Virus record (IMG/VR): IMGVR_UViG_3300009149_008379
Coordinates: 1-26,922 of that record
Length of the DNA: 26,922 nt
Direction: 5' to 3' (one strand)
From: a virus
Below are positions 1-8,105 of the stretch, one piece after another. The translations under genes and the position numbers were made by a program. Numbering within the stretch: position 1 is the first letter of the stretch; the number at the start of each line of letters is the position of its first letter. The notes under the pieces are model-generated. The model was not told where the DNA came from. It worked only from the letters and a program-made list of their open reading frames with translations, and did no database searches.

Positions 1-495
1 ACATATCAAGCAATCGTAAGGTGTTGTATTAATAGCTTGGAAATCTGGAACATACTTGTTGACAAGTTTTTCTTTATTTCCACGACCTTCTTTGAATTGC
101 TCCTTCTTGCCGTAGATTGCTTTGAGACCTTCGTAGTTAATAATGTGGAACTTGCCAAAATCATTCTTCTGTATAGCTTTCTTATCTGCCGCTGATCCTT
201 CTAACACTGCTCCACAAAGATTTGTGTGTCCTGATATCTCATCTAACCAAGTTTTGATAACGGAAGTGGGAGATATTACAAGCACTCTATCGCAGTCCCA
301 CATATGAGTTACTGTGTATAAAGACGCAAGTGTCTTGCCTGTACCTATAGCATGAAGGAACATACAGTAGTTCATATATCGAGCCCACAGCATTGAAGCA
401 TACTGATGTTCCATAGGTTCAGTTTTAAAGTTGTACTTTTCGAAGATGTATTCAAAGTCTTCGCGTAATAGACTTTTTACTTCACTCTGAGTCAT
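1..495 (-). CDS. SF2/SNF2-like DNA helicase, N-terminal part (runs off the window)
   Basis: Partial gene; 165 codons are visible from an ATG at 495. The residues seen fit the first RecA-like domain of a superfamily 2 (SNF2/UvsW-type) helicase: an HQ element near residues 30-31, a Walker A AIGTGKT at 49-55, motif Ia VLVISPTSVIKTW after it, and a motif Ib-like HIINYEGLK. The DExx box should lie just beyond the edge. The start overlaps the 3' end of the replicative helicase gene by 14 bp, so the two are probably translationally coupled. Phage proteins of this type remodel replication forks or recombination intermediates (T4 UvsW is a functional model), which suits the RecA/UvsX gene upstream. 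No strong Shine-Dalgarno precedes the ATG. The exact subfamily cannot be judged without the C-terminal half. Confidence 0.8.
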   Translation of the reverse strand, partial: MTQSEVKSLLREDFEYIFEKYNFKTEPMEHQYASMLWARYMNYCMFLHAIGTGKTLASLYTVTHMWDCDRVLVISPTSVIKTWLDEISGHTNLCGAVLEGSAADKKAIQKNDFGKFHIINYEGLKAIYGKKEQFKEGRGNKEKLVNKYVPDFQAINTTPYDCLIC

Positions 496-1861
496 CTTCA
501 TCAGCGACTTGTACTCCTAGCTTGGCTGGAAATGATTGGGTAGCGAATTGTCCTATGTCTAAATTCTGGCAGATACCACATCCTACATCTGATGCTCCGG
601 TCCTTGCTGCCAAAACATACAAAGTGGCAAGACCTGCTTCAGATTGTGCATCTGTCTGGCAAATACCAATGGCAACATCGCAGTTAGCAACTTTACGTAT
701 ATCTTCTGCAAAGTCTTTCATTGTGAGACGTTTAGCCCTAATTGCTTCTCTTCGAGCTTGTGATACAACTGCGACTAACATATTTCTATCATCTGCCCAT
801 CTCTTATGCTTCATGTATAAAACATTTAGATTGTCACGATTGGCATTTGACTCATTTGTTTTCATGATATCAGGATAATCATTGATGAGTATGTCAGGCA
901 CGAAGTTCTCAAATCGTTCAAGGTAATCAAGATATCTTTCAATCTCATCAGCTGTGCAAGAATACATAGGATACTTCTTAACAATAAGTCTCCCACCAAA
1001 CTTCCGCATAACATCACGAGCTTTCTGTGGTACTTCAGGATCACGAATGCAATGACGGAATTCTTCATCATATGCTAATTTTTCAGTGTCGTCGTCAACA
1101 TAACATATCTTGACAGGCTCTCTCTTATCCCAATACCGTCCAGTGGCACCTATAATCATCCTATCATATCTGTCAACTGTCTCCTGCTCAGAATTCTCAT
1201 GCGAAATATGAAGGACATTTCTGCCTTGTAGAAGCCCTTCTTTCCCTAGATGTGTTAATGCCCATGACTTCTTACCTTTTGGACCTCCAAGGAAAACAAC
1301 GAGATCCTGCCGCTTCAAGACTCTAATCTTATCGAAGTGCGTTAATCCCATGGAGACTAGACGCTCTTCAACATCAGGAGTAACTGGAGCATCATGCAGA
1401 TAATCGTATCCTACCTCTTCACTAACTATCCCTGTCTTCAGGGCTTCATACATTATTAATTCCGCTTCAGAGAATCGTTGCTTCTCGACTAACTTAACGA
1501 AATCAACTGCCGCTACTTCTAATGTACGAGTCTTTGCATATGTATTCAATTGCTGAATAACATACTTGGTGTTAGGTGGTTTCATTTGTGAGACTCTATC
1601 AAGAAAATGATAGACAAGCTCTTTCTTAGATTCTGAAATCCCACTTAGCTCTTCTTGAATGACATCACAGATGTGATCTCCAGGCGCTTCCTTGGTGAGA
1701 TCATAATACTTATAGCAAGCTTTAACTGTTCTAAAAGCCACATCGGAAGGAAGGATGTCAGGCTTAATAGCTAATCGAGCAACTCGAAGGAACTCTACAG
1801 ACGTGATAGTCAGGTAAGCTATGGAATCTTGAATATGTGGACTCAATTCCTGCTGTGCCAC
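482..1861 (-). CDS. dnaB: DnaB-type replicative DNA helicase
   Basis: 459 aa, GTG start; the upstream TAG stop and this GTG share one base (TAGTG). The N-terminal ~150 residues are helical, like the DnaB N-terminal domain. The C-terminal half is a RecA-fold helicase: P-loop GGPKGKKS at 192-199, Walker B ILINDYPDIM with Asp328, a VVSQARREA sensor/H3-like stretch and a C-terminal strand region. It would unwind the fork 5'-3' as a hexamer and work with the short primase at 4284-5243. The P-loop is odd: the glycine before the invariant lysine is itself lysine (GKKS rather than xGKS). The domain match is clear; assignment to DnaB rather than a T4 gp41-like subgroup is by general resemblance. A protein of unknown function is encoded immediately upstream. 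Confidence 0.85.
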   Translation of the reverse strand: MAQQELSPHIQDSIAYLTITSVEFLRVARLAIKPDILPSDVAFRTVKACYKYYDLTKEAPGDHICDVIQEELSGISESKKELVYHFLDRVSQMKPPNTKYVIQQLNTYAKTRTLEVAAVDFVKLVEKQRFSEAELIMYEALKTGIVSEEVGYDYLHDAPVTPDVEERLVSMGLTHFDKIRVLKRQDLVVFLGGPKGKKSWALTHLGKEGLLQGRNVLHISHENSEQETVDRYDRMIIGATGRYWDKREPVKICYVDDDTEKLAYDEEFRHCIRDPEVPQKARDVMRKFGGRLIVKKYPMYSCTADEIERYLDYLERFENFVPDILINDYPDIMKTNESNANRDNLNVLYMKHKRWADDRNMLVAVVSQARREAIRAKRLTMKDFAEDIRKVANCDVAIGICQTDAQSEAGLATLYVLAARTGASDVGCGICQNLDIGQFATQSFPAKLGVQVADEDDSE

Positions 1862-2724
1862 TATAGTAAACCTTTCTCAGATAAGTATTGAGGGAAAGAA
1901 GCCCAAACAGCACTTGAAGATAAATGTGCTGGATATACAACATCGCCCTGTTCATTGAATAGATCCATAACGAACTCAAGTAAGTATGTTATCATCTGTG
2001 TCTCGGTCAATTCAACCCCTTGCCTCTTCTTCCTATTAATGTAACTAACAATCTGTGCTGCCGTTTTGATGAAATGACCATGCTCTTTAGAACCTACTTC
2101 AAGAGGAAACTTCTTTTCCTCCATAAAAGTCTGTGCAAATGAATTAGCTACTCGATTTGTGAGCTTGGTATTTAGATCATGAACTTGTGTCGCTGGAGCT
2201 TCCATTTGTGTCCACCACGGTTCTGTCTTTTCCTTCTTTAATCTAATCAGCTTTTCAAGAAAACCTGTCAGTGTCTTAAAACCATGATTTCTACCATCCC
2301 ATATATGACCACCCGTCGCACAGAAAGCAAAATATGATTTCATGTATTTCAAGATGTTAGCAACTTCTACTTCACGAATAGCTCTTGATACCAATGGCAA
2401 ATTCTCTCTTATCTTATTAAAAGGAAGAGGAAAGTTACGAACTTCTCTATCAGCCACTGACTCTAGAGCCAAGATGTATTCATTATTATTCCATGCCTTG
2501 ATTACATTTCTTTGATTAACAGTAGCACGACAGACATTCCGATACTTCTTAGTGTTAGTGATGTGAGCTTCAATCGCATTGATCCGGCCCTTGCCGTTAG
2601 CAACTTTGGGAGTGACATTGACGCGACCCCTCCACCGTTCTTTCTGAGTAATTGCTTCAATAGCATCTTCAGGAAGTACGATAGAGAAATCTACGCCTTC
2701 AAAAGTAGCATGAACTGTTGTCAT
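1861..2724 (-). CDS. Hypothetical protein next to the replicative helicase
   Basis: 287 aa, ATG start directly after the queE TAG stop, with GAGG just upstream. I recognise no family. It begins with a short beta-like segment (residues 1-20), continues as a basic, mixed helical protein with several Trp/Phe positions (WDGRNHGF near 145, EPWWTQM near 170), and ends in a helical segment. It has no P-loop, cysteine cluster, signal peptide or membrane segment. Being translationally coupled to the DnaB-type helicase raises the possibility of a helicase loader or fork accessory factor, but this is inference from position only. Confidence 0.7.
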   Translation of the reverse strand: MTTVHATFEGVDFSIVLPEDAIEAITQKERWRGRVNVTPKVANGKGRINAIEAHITNTKKYRNVCRATVNQRNVIKAWNNNEYILALESVADREVRNFPLPFNKIRENLPLVSRAIREVEVANILKYMKSYFAFCATGGHIWDGRNHGFKTLTGFLEKLIRLKKEKTEPWWTQMEAPATQVHDLNTKLTNRVANSFAQTFMEEKKFPLEVGSKEHGHFIKTAAQIVSYINRKKRQGVELTETQMITYLLEFVMDLFNEQGDVVYPAHLSSSAVWASFPQYLSEKGLL

Positions 2725-3408
2725 CTACCTCATCTTGAATAATTTGTGGAGCTGGACACCAATGCGGAATTCGTATCTCTCAAGCAAAGAGTCCCATCCC
2801 AGGAGAGTTGTTGATAACCAGTTAGCAGGCTCACCTCCTAATGCGTGAAAGAGAACAACTGGCCTTGTGTTTTCTTTTCGTATCTTCTCTAGGAACACCC
2901 TGGCGTACTCCATATCTTCTTCATCTCTGCAGATGAACTTGATCACATCTCTAGGAGCAAGAGAAGTAAAATTAGATTCCAACATCTGCTCATGCTTTCC
3001 TGTACTTGGTAATTTGAAGTCAATAGAAAGATGAGTAACATTTCTGAAAGGTTTGTTTAGCAACCAGCTTACATCCTGGGCACCATTCGTTTCAATAACG
3101 ATGGATTCTAAACCAGCTCCTCCATGCCATCCCTGTAAAGCCTGAAGAAGACTAAACATTTCTTCCTGTGGCTGTTCCAGAGGTTCGCCTCCAGTGATGC
3201 AAATATGACGAGGACGATGTGAAACGTCTTTTACAACTTCAACGATATAAGGAACTCCGACATCATCAAATTCGTCATTCTTCCAAGCCTGTAATGTATC
3301 GCATTCCGGACACTTTAAAGAGCATCCTGCGAATCGAATGAACGTAGTTACGGCACCTGCGTATAAACCTTCACCCTGTATAGTCTCAAATATCTCAAAT
3401 ACCTTCAT
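2725..3408 (-). CDS. queE: 7-carboxy-7-deazaguanine synthase QueE (radical SAM)
   Basis: 227 aa, ATG with a good Shine-Dalgarno (AAGGAG). QueE converts 6-carboxy-5,6,7,8-tetrahydropterin to 7-carboxy-7-deazaguanine, using SAM and a [4Fe-4S] cluster. Signatures: N-terminal FETIQGEGLYAG, the CX3CX2C cluster motif (C29, C33, C36) in FAGCSLKCPECDT, and ITGGEPLEQP at 71-80, which is the SAM-binding GGEP element. The length is typical of the family. It lies about 10 kb downstream of the queC-folE-queF-dpdA block, embedded among replication genes, but belongs to the same preQ0 pathway. The gene ends in TAG, and the next ATG follows immediately. Confidence 0.92.
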   Translation of the reverse strand: MKVFEIFETIQGEGLYAGAVTTFIRFAGCSLKCPECDTLQAWKNDEFDDVGVPYIVEVVKDVSHRPRHICITGGEPLEQPQEEMFSLLQALQGWHGGAGLESIVIETNGAQDVSWLLNKPFRNVTHLSIDFKLPSTGKHEQMLESNFTSLAPRDVIKFICRDEEDMEYARVFLEKIRKENTRPVVLFHALGGEPANWLSTTLLGWDSLLERYEFRIGVQLHKLFKMR

Positions 3409-3418
3409 CTCTTGCTCC

Positions 3419-3742
3419 TTATCTTACCATGTAATAACGTTGACGTCCTTCTATTCTTACATCAATTAGCCCCTTTTTCTTCAGAATATTCAAGTAGTAG
3501 TAAATGTTTATTTGCTTACTGCCATATCTATTCTCAAGTTCCTTCTTAATATCATCCACTGAAGATCTTTCATTCGTTGATATGATATTTAAAATTGATA
3601 TCGTATAACCACTCTTCACAAGAGGCTCTGTAGGAAGGACAGAAAAACCACTCCAGCAATCTAATGCTCTCTTGCAGACCTGACATTCCTTGGCTCTATG
3701 GTCGTACTTATTTCCAAAACATGACGGTACTTGTTCCATCAT
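3419..3742 (-). CDS. Small zinc-ribbon-like plus winged-helix protein, putative DNA-binding regulator
   Basis: 107 aa. Two adjacent ATGs (3742 and 3739) can start it; the first overlaps the upstream TGA as ATGA. Residues 8-29 hold a cysteine cluster (C8-X11-C20-X2-C23-X5-C29) that probably binds zinc. Residues 45-107 look like a winged helix: ISILNIIST, SVDDIKKELENRYG as the second helix, a recognition-type helix INIYYYLNILKKKGLI, and a beta wing DVRIEGRQRYYMVR. The likely role is transcriptional control or DNA binding during infection. A related cysteine cluster occurs in the 257-aa protein at 16365-17138. No close named relative is recognised. Confidence 0.75.
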   Translation of the reverse strand: MMEQVPSCFGNKYDHRAKECQVCKRALDCWSGFSVLPTEPLVKSGYTISILNIISTNERSSVDDIKKELENRYGSKQINIYYYLNILKKKGLIDVRIEGRQRYYMVR

Positions 3743-4287
3743 CCTTCCTTTAAAATATGTTTAGTTGTTGTTCTAAGCTCGTCACGTAAGTAATTTACAT
3801 CTCTTTCAGACAAGTTCAGCTCTTTTGATAAATCTGATAAGCAAACTCTTGGATTTTTCTCTAAGTTCTCCATAAAAAGAAAGCATCGAGGCGATAAAAC
3901 TTTTTTCAATGTGATAATCAGATCGTTATACGTACATTCCATCTCTGGTGTGGTTTTATTCTTTGATTGTAGAGAAGGAAACTCTTCGATGTCATCCCAT
4001 TTCTGAGTCTTATTGTATTCTTTCTGGGCAAAGCTTGTGAGGATGTCTTTAACGACCATGTAAACCCATGACGTTACCTTGCCTTTATTCTCATCAAAAT
4101 GGTACTGGTACTTGATTACTTCTTTCCAGCCTTCCTGTATCAAATCATCAGTTACCAGGAATGGGAATCTCTTGGAGAAATCAACAGACAAGCTCACAAT
4201 GATTTTAGCTATTGAAGTGACTTGATCATCAGTGACTTTGTCAAATAGACTTGTTCGTTCTTCTTTTGGTTCTTTTTCTTCAGTCAT
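3739..4287 (-). CDS. Sigma-70-like RNA polymerase sigma factor (phage)
   Basis: 182 aa; the ATG overlaps the primase stop by 4 bp (ATGA). Residues ~25-90 resemble sigma region 2: DDLIQEGWKEVIKYQYHFD, then NKGKVTSWVYMVVKDIL, matching the usual DLIQEG...FDxxKG.FxxwaY pattern of region 2.1-2.4. Residues ~128-178 look like a region 4 helix-turn-helix (CLSDLSKELNLSERDVNYL). It could redirect host RNA polymerase to phage middle or late promoters, as T4 gp55 does. A second sigma-like gene lies at 17238-17834. Assignment rests on residue patterns only; an ECF-like or other HTH regulator remains possible. Confidence 0.7.
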   Translation of the reverse strand: MTEEKEPKEERTSLFDKVTDDQVTSIAKIIVSLSVDFSKRFPFLVTDDLIQEGWKEVIKYQYHFDENKGKVTSWVYMVVKDILTSFAQKEYNKTQKWDDIEEFPSLQSKNKTTPEMECTYNDLIITLKKVLSPRCFLFMENLEKNPRVCLSDLSKELNLSERDVNYLRDELRTTTKHILKEG

Positions 4288-5243
4288 ACAACACCTACAG
4301 AGTTTTCTAAAATTTCCTTCACCTTAGCAGACCCAAGAGAACTAAGATCTTCACCGGCAGGTAATGTAACATAGTTTATCTTTTCACCACCGAATATCAC
4401 AAGTAGCTCTTTGAGAACCTTCTTTGATTTCCAGTACGCATCAGATCCATCTTCGCCAATATCCCACGCAAGTATCCAATAAGGTGGATCCTTCTCTAAC
4501 ATTAAGCATATCTGCTCATGAGATAGTGCTGCTGTAAAACTGGCTACTCCATTATCACAAACCCAACAATCGAAGATACCTTCTGTAACTGCTACAGGTT
4601 TTGATTCATCTACATTGTCGAAATTGTATAGAAAATAAGATATATCGCCTTCAGTAAGATACTTGGCATCTGATTTGCCTGTCATATCTCTTGCCTGGAA
4701 GGCTACAACAACACCTTCAAAGATTACAGGAATGATAAATCGTCCTGTGTATCTACCACTCATCCCAATCCAAACATCATGCTGTATTGCGAAATCGTAA
4801 GAAATGCCTCTTGTTTCTAAGAATTGTAATGCTTGTGGATCAGCATACTTGGCAAGTGATACTGAACCTGGCGGAGGCCATTGCACATCTCTGGCAGGTG
4901 CGAACTCAACATCTTCTTTTCCATTAACAATGTCTTTGATTTGTGATAAGACGCTTTTCTCATCAAGAGGACGTGAACTATCAAAGAATTCATCAAAATC
5001 TTCTCTTGTTATTCCTGACAGTTCGTTAATGACATCGAATAAGGAACCTCCTGTTTTGCACTTCCAGCAGGAGAAGGTTAACTTGTCTAGGAAAAGGCCT
5101 AGATGTTGCCCTTCATCGTCTGGACAATAAGGACAGTCAATATTAAGAGCTATTCTTGTTTTTGATTCAAACTTGATATCAAGGTATTCAAGAAGCCGCT
5201 CCAGTTTTTCCCGATTTTCTTCATGCATTTGCTCAATTCCCAA
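4284..5243 (-). CDS. DnaG-type DNA primase (zinc-binding plus TOPRIM), short phage form
   Basis: 319 aa, much shorter than bacterial DnaG (~580 aa). It has an N-terminal zinc-binding element with C37-X2-C40 and C59-X2-C62 (CPYC ... CWKC), then a linker and a catalytic core. The TOPRIM motif is visible: VAVTEGIFDCWV with catalytic Glu221, and LAWDIGEDGSDAY with acidic residues at 261-265. It should synthesise RNA primers for lagging-strand replication beside the DnaB-type helicase. It lacks an obvious C-terminal helicase-binding domain. Its ATG overlaps the recA stop by 11 bp and its own stop overlaps the sigma-like gene by 4 bp, so these genes are one translational unit. Confidence 0.87.
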   Translation of the reverse strand: MGIEQMHEENREKLERLLEYLDIKFESKTRIALNIDCPYCPDDEGQHLGLFLDKLTFSCWKCKTGGSLFDVINELSGITREDFDEFFDSSRPLDEKSVLSQIKDIVNGKEDVEFAPARDVQWPPPGSVSLAKYADPQALQFLETRGISYDFAIQHDVWIGMSGRYTGRFIIPVIFEGVVVAFQARDMTGKSDAKYLTEGDISYFLYNFDNVDESKPVAVTEGIFDCWVCDNGVASFTAALSHEQICLMLEKDPPYWILAWDIGEDGSDAYWKSKKVLKELLVIFGGEKINYVTLPAGEDLSSLGSAKVKEILENSVGVV

Positions 5244-6348
5244 ACCTCACACGTTTCTTACGCTCTATAGGAGCATAAACAATACGCCAAACTCTTTCAA
5301 CTTCTTTAGCTAATTCTTCTTCTAAATTCTGCTCTTCCACTTTTTCAGCGAGTGCATTCAAAGTCCTGCCTGTTAATTCCAGACGTGGTACTGACCAAGG
5401 TATGCGAGTTTTCGTTTCACTCTTGCGTTCTCGCTTTTTCGTAGCCGCCTTACCACTCTTCTTCTCTTCTTCTTCCTTCTTCTGCTTTGCTAACTCAGGC
5501 AATTCTGGATCATTCTCATGTAACCAATTAAGAGAAGTGGAGATATCGTCAATGCCGTAATCGAAAAGTATTCTTATGATGCCTTCTCTGAATGGAGGGG
5601 CTATCTTATTCTTTCTGACCAGGAACTTCAATTCAACACCTATTACTCTTTCAAGAGAATTTAGTATCTTAGCGCCTGGAGAAAGTTTTAGTCGTGTTGA
5701 AGCATAGAACTTTAAAGCTTCGCCTCCTGATGCTACTAAATTGTCACCATAACCACCTACATTGTGCCGAGTCTGGTCAACAAACAGCATTGCTAAATTA
5801 GCATTTGAGATGTCAGTCCTGCATTTTCTAAATGCTAAGCTTAGTTGCTTTGCTCTAGAAGTACCATATGTACTATCTGTTAATTTAGAATCAAGCTCAG
5901 CATCTGAACAAATAGATGACAAGCTGTCAATAACTGCGCATCGAGGGCCTTTTATCTTTTCACATTTCTTAATAGTCTTTGGAACGTAATTATCGAAAAG
6001 ATCTTCGATAGACTCTGAGGCAGGGTCTGGATAATCCCAGAATGTTTCGCCTTTTACATTCATACCATGAAGGGTTGCGCCTCTATCAAAATCGAAAGTT
6101 CCTTCAGCATCGTTAAGACTACCGAAGCCTTTCTGCCTCTGTGCACTCCCTATAGCTTCCTGCACAAGCACTGACTTGCCAGTAGATTCGTTTCCGTAGA
6201 TCTGGCATATTCGACCTGCAGGGAAACCTCCTGGTAATCTATCTGCTAAAGCTAAATCTAAAAGCGTACATCCTGAGGAAAGATAATGAGATACAGGAGG
6301 CAATCTCTTTAAAATGTCAGCTGGTTGTGTTTCGTCTTCTTCTGCCAT
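5233..6348 (-). CDS. recA: RecA/UvsX-type recombinase
   Basis: 371 aa, ATG with AAGGAG ideally spaced. It forms filaments on single-stranded DNA and drives strand exchange in recombination-dependent replication. Seen: RecA fold with Walker A GNESTGKS at 52-59, catalytic-type Glu in DAEGTFD near residue 82, Walker B CAVIDSLSSI with Asp141, and a loop-2-like segment FVDQTRHNVGGYGDNLVASG. The C-terminal ~80 residues are highly charged, with Lys/Glu runs (KKEEEEKKSGKAATKKRERK) not typical of bacterial RecA. The gene overlaps the end of the upstream coiled-coil gene by 32 bp. Both RecA and UvsX features are mixed, so the subfamily is not settled. Confidence 0.9.
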   Translation of the reverse strand: MAEEDETQPADILKRLPPVSHYLSSGCTLLDLALADRLPGGFPAGRICQIYGNESTGKSVLVQEAIGSAQRQKGFGSLNDAEGTFDFDRGATLHGMNVKGETFWDYPDPASESIEDLFDNYVPKTIKKCEKIKGPRCAVIDSLSSICSDAELDSKLTDSTYGTSRAKQLSLAFRKCRTDISNANLAMLFVDQTRHNVGGYGDNLVASGGEALKFYASTRLKLSPGAKILNSLERVIGVELKFLVRKNKIAPPFREGIIRILFDYGIDDISTSLNWLHENDPELPELAKQKKEEEEKKSGKAATKKRERKSETKTRIPWSVPRLELTGRTLNALAEKVEEQNLEEELAKEVERVWRIVYAPIERKKRVRFGN

Positions 6349-6823
6349 TGGGTCTCCTTGCTTGGGTTATTTCCGCTTGGACGTCTGCTACTTTTGTAGT
6401 GCTTAATGTTTGCGGCGTTATACCTTTCATGTTAAACATCTCATGTAGCATAAGCTCAACCATATATTTGATCATTGATCTTTTCTGTTCGTATGCCCCT
6501 ACTAAACCATCCATCTTTGAAGCTGTTCGTTCTGCTTCAATAACAGCTAGCTTGCAGGCAACAACATCTTCATGCTTATCCACTAATGCAGTAACTGATG
6601 TCTCTGTTATTTTAACATCAGTTGATATCAAACCTCGTCGGTACTGAATAGCAATGTCAGCTTTCTTTGCATCCAGATTCGCTTTCGCCGCTTTCGCTTC
6701 TGCTCGAGTATCTGCTGCTAGATCACTAACATCACTAAACAATTCCGGTTGCTGTGCGATGTCGAGATCAATTTCATCGACATCTACAGCACGTCTTGCA
6801 CGAAGTTCATCAACTGATAGCAT
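6317..6823 (-). CDS. Hypothetical helical/coiled-coil protein upstream of RecA
   Basis: 168 aa; ATG with AAGGAAATT before it, directly after the ssDNA-binding protein stop. It is mostly alpha-helical and Ala/Lys/Glu/Asp-rich (residues ~30-55 and ~85-130 suit coiled coils), and ends in an Arg-rich tail (RRPNGRRRRN). No catalytic motif is seen. It sits between the single-strand binding protein and the RecA-like recombinase and overlaps the latter by 32 bp, so a recombination mediator or replisome accessory role is a reasonable guess, but no family is recognised. Confidence 0.7.
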   Translation of the reverse strand: MLSVDELRARRAVDVDEIDLDIAQQPELFSDVSDLAADTRAEAKAAKANLDAKKADIAIQYRRGLISTDVKITETSVTALVDKHEDVVACKLAVIEAERTASKMDGLVGAYEQKRSMIKYMVELMLHEMFNMKGITPQTLSTTKVADVQAEITQARRPNGRRRRNTTS

Positions 6824-6830
6824 AATTTCC

Positions 6831-7907
6831 TTACTCAGAATCGCCAGTACGCTTCTTCAACCTGTCTCTGACCCTTTGGCTAACATCGTCACCACTTGCA
6901 GGTGCATCAGCTTCTGCGGCTGGTGCTTCTGCTGGTGCGTTAGCAGGTTCTGCTGATGCGCCTCTTCTACGACGTCTAACAGGCTCACCTTCAGCCGCAG
7001 GAGCTGGTGCTTCAGCCGCTGGTGCTGGTTCTGCTGGAGCTTCTGCTTCTGCACCTCTTCTACGCCTTGGTGCTGGTTCTGCTGGTTCTGCCGCTGGTGC
7101 TTCTGCTGGTGCTTCAGCTGCTGGTGCTTCTGCTTCTGCGCCTCTTCTACGCCTTGGTTCTGCTGCTGGTGTAGGTGAGGAGCTAGAAGGAGGCGGTTCA
7201 GGAGGTTCAGCTCCTCTTTCTTTAAAGGAAGCTCCCATAGCCTTCTCAATATCTTCAATTGAAGCATACTTCAACACTTCGTCAAAGGTTGGGATGTCCA
7301 GCCAATCATCTGGAATAGGTTCGTCATCTTCCAATTCATAACCCAAGTACCTGGTGGAAGTTGGTCCTGTACCTTCACGATCGAACAGCAGAAGTTTGCC
7401 GTTATCAATATCACTGATGTCACAAACTTCACCAGTCCTGCGATTCTTAGAAAGCTTAATGATAGCATCATTAATTGACTGAGGGGCATCATAAAGCTGA
7501 GGACCTTTCTTTTCTGTTTCTGCTGACGTCCTGTCAACAATCATGAAAAGGTATCTTGGAGGAAAGCAGGACAACGACTTGATAACATCTTTGGGTGCTT
7601 CAGCCGCTATCAACTTGTCCCTTTTCTCGCAAAGAGGGCAAAGTTCGCCTTTCATCATCTTGGCACAGAGGAAAGCGTCCTTGTTAGGACCTACCTCGTA
7701 ATGTACGAATATCTTCTTTCCGAAGTATTCGTTAACATCTTCAGGTGGGATAACACGCACGAAGTTAGTACCTACACCTGCTTTAAACTGTTCCATTTCA
7801 TTCTTTTCAAGGGCTTCACTGTCTATGTACCAAGCCCTATCGTTTCCGTAACCGCCTTCTTCGTTCTGCTTAATCTCTTTCCTGATCGCATCTAATCTAG
7901 TGCTCAT
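6831..7907 (-). CDS. gp32-like single-stranded DNA-binding protein with low-complexity tail
   Basis: 358 aa. Residues ~40-215 resemble T4 gp32-type proteins: a basic N terminus, FVRVIPPEDVNEYFGKKIF, and a zinc-site pattern H69-X11-C81-X8-C90-X2-C93 close to the His/Cys3 site of gp32. Residues ~235-345 are low-complexity Pro/Ala/Glu with three Arg blocks (RRRRGAEAEAPA-type repeats), replacing the usual acidic tail; a short end DVSQRVRDRLKKRTGDSE follows. It should coat ssDNA at the fork and recruit partners. Its ATG overlaps the upstream membrane-protein stop by 11 bp with GGAG about 9 nt upstream. Confidence is good for ssDNA binding; the tail function is unknown. Confidence 0.78.
   Translation of the reverse strand: MSTRLDAIRKEIKQNEEGGYGNDRAWYIDSEALEKNEMEQFKAGVGTNFVRVIPPEDVNEYFGKKIFVHYEVGPNKDAFLCAKMMKGELCPLCEKRDKLIAAEAPKDVIKSLSCFPPRYLFMIVDRTSAETEKKGPQLYDAPQSINDAIIKLSKNRRTGEVCDISDIDNGKLLLFDREGTGPTSTRYLGYELEDDEPIPDDWLDIPTFDEVLKYASIEDIEKAMGASFKERGAEPPEPPPSSSSPTPAAEPRRRRGAEAEAPAAEAPAEAPAAEPAEPAPRRRRGAEAEAPAEPAPAAEAPAPAAEGEPVRRRRRGASAEPANAPAEAPAAEADAPASGDDVSQRVRDRLKKRTGDSE
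6870..7165 (-). repeat. Coding low-complexity repeats (Ala/Glu/Pro with Arg blocks)
   Basis: This stretch encodes the tail of the ssDNA-binding protein. It consists of imperfect direct repeats of codons for RRRRGAEAEAPA and AEAPAEAP-like units, strongly biased to GCA/CCA/GAA triplets. It opens long spurious reading frames on other frames and strands. Such repeats are prone to length change by slippage or recombination. Confidence 0.8.
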
Positions 7908-8088
7908 GCTTTGACTCTCCTTCTTTTAACTGGTTGTAGTACCTTTTCCTGGCTGAAAAATAACCTGCTGAAATTGCTTTCGTAAGCATGTATAAGCAAA
8001 ACATGACTACGAAAAGCCCTATCAATGCCACGATGACAAGGAACAAGTATTTTAAAACACTTACTATTAATTGAATCATTATATCCAT
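7897..8088 (-). CDS. Small single-pass membrane protein
   Basis: 63 aa. Residues ~5-37 are a continuous hydrophobic stretch (IVSVLKYLFLVIVALIGLFV and onward) that would span the membrane, followed by a basic, charged tail (SARKRYYNQLKEGESKHEH) that would face the cytoplasm by the positive-inside rule. No catalytic motif is present. It lies between clamp loader and ssDNA-binding protein genes and shares 11 bp with the latter, so expression is coupled to replication genes. Possible roles (superinfection exclusion, membrane anchoring of replication) are speculative. The Shine-Dalgarno is weak. Confidence 0.65.
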   Translation of the reverse strand: MDIMIQLIVSVLKYLFLVIVALIGLFVVMFCLYMLTKAISAGYFSARKRYYNQLKEGESKHEH

Positions 8089-8105
8089 AACGCTTATTAT
8101 TACAA

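Noticed and set aside
6327-6956. Long plus-strand reading frames opposite the RecA and ssDNA-binding protein genes
   Set aside because: They lie antisense to clear genes, are created by biased codon use (Ala/Arg/Ser runs), and have no ribosome-binding sites or recognisable domains.
6857-7267. 136-codon Gln/Leu/His-rich minus-strand reading frame inside the ssDNA-binding protein gene
   Set aside because: It is the shifted frame of the GCA/CCA/GAA repeat tail and has no independent start signal.
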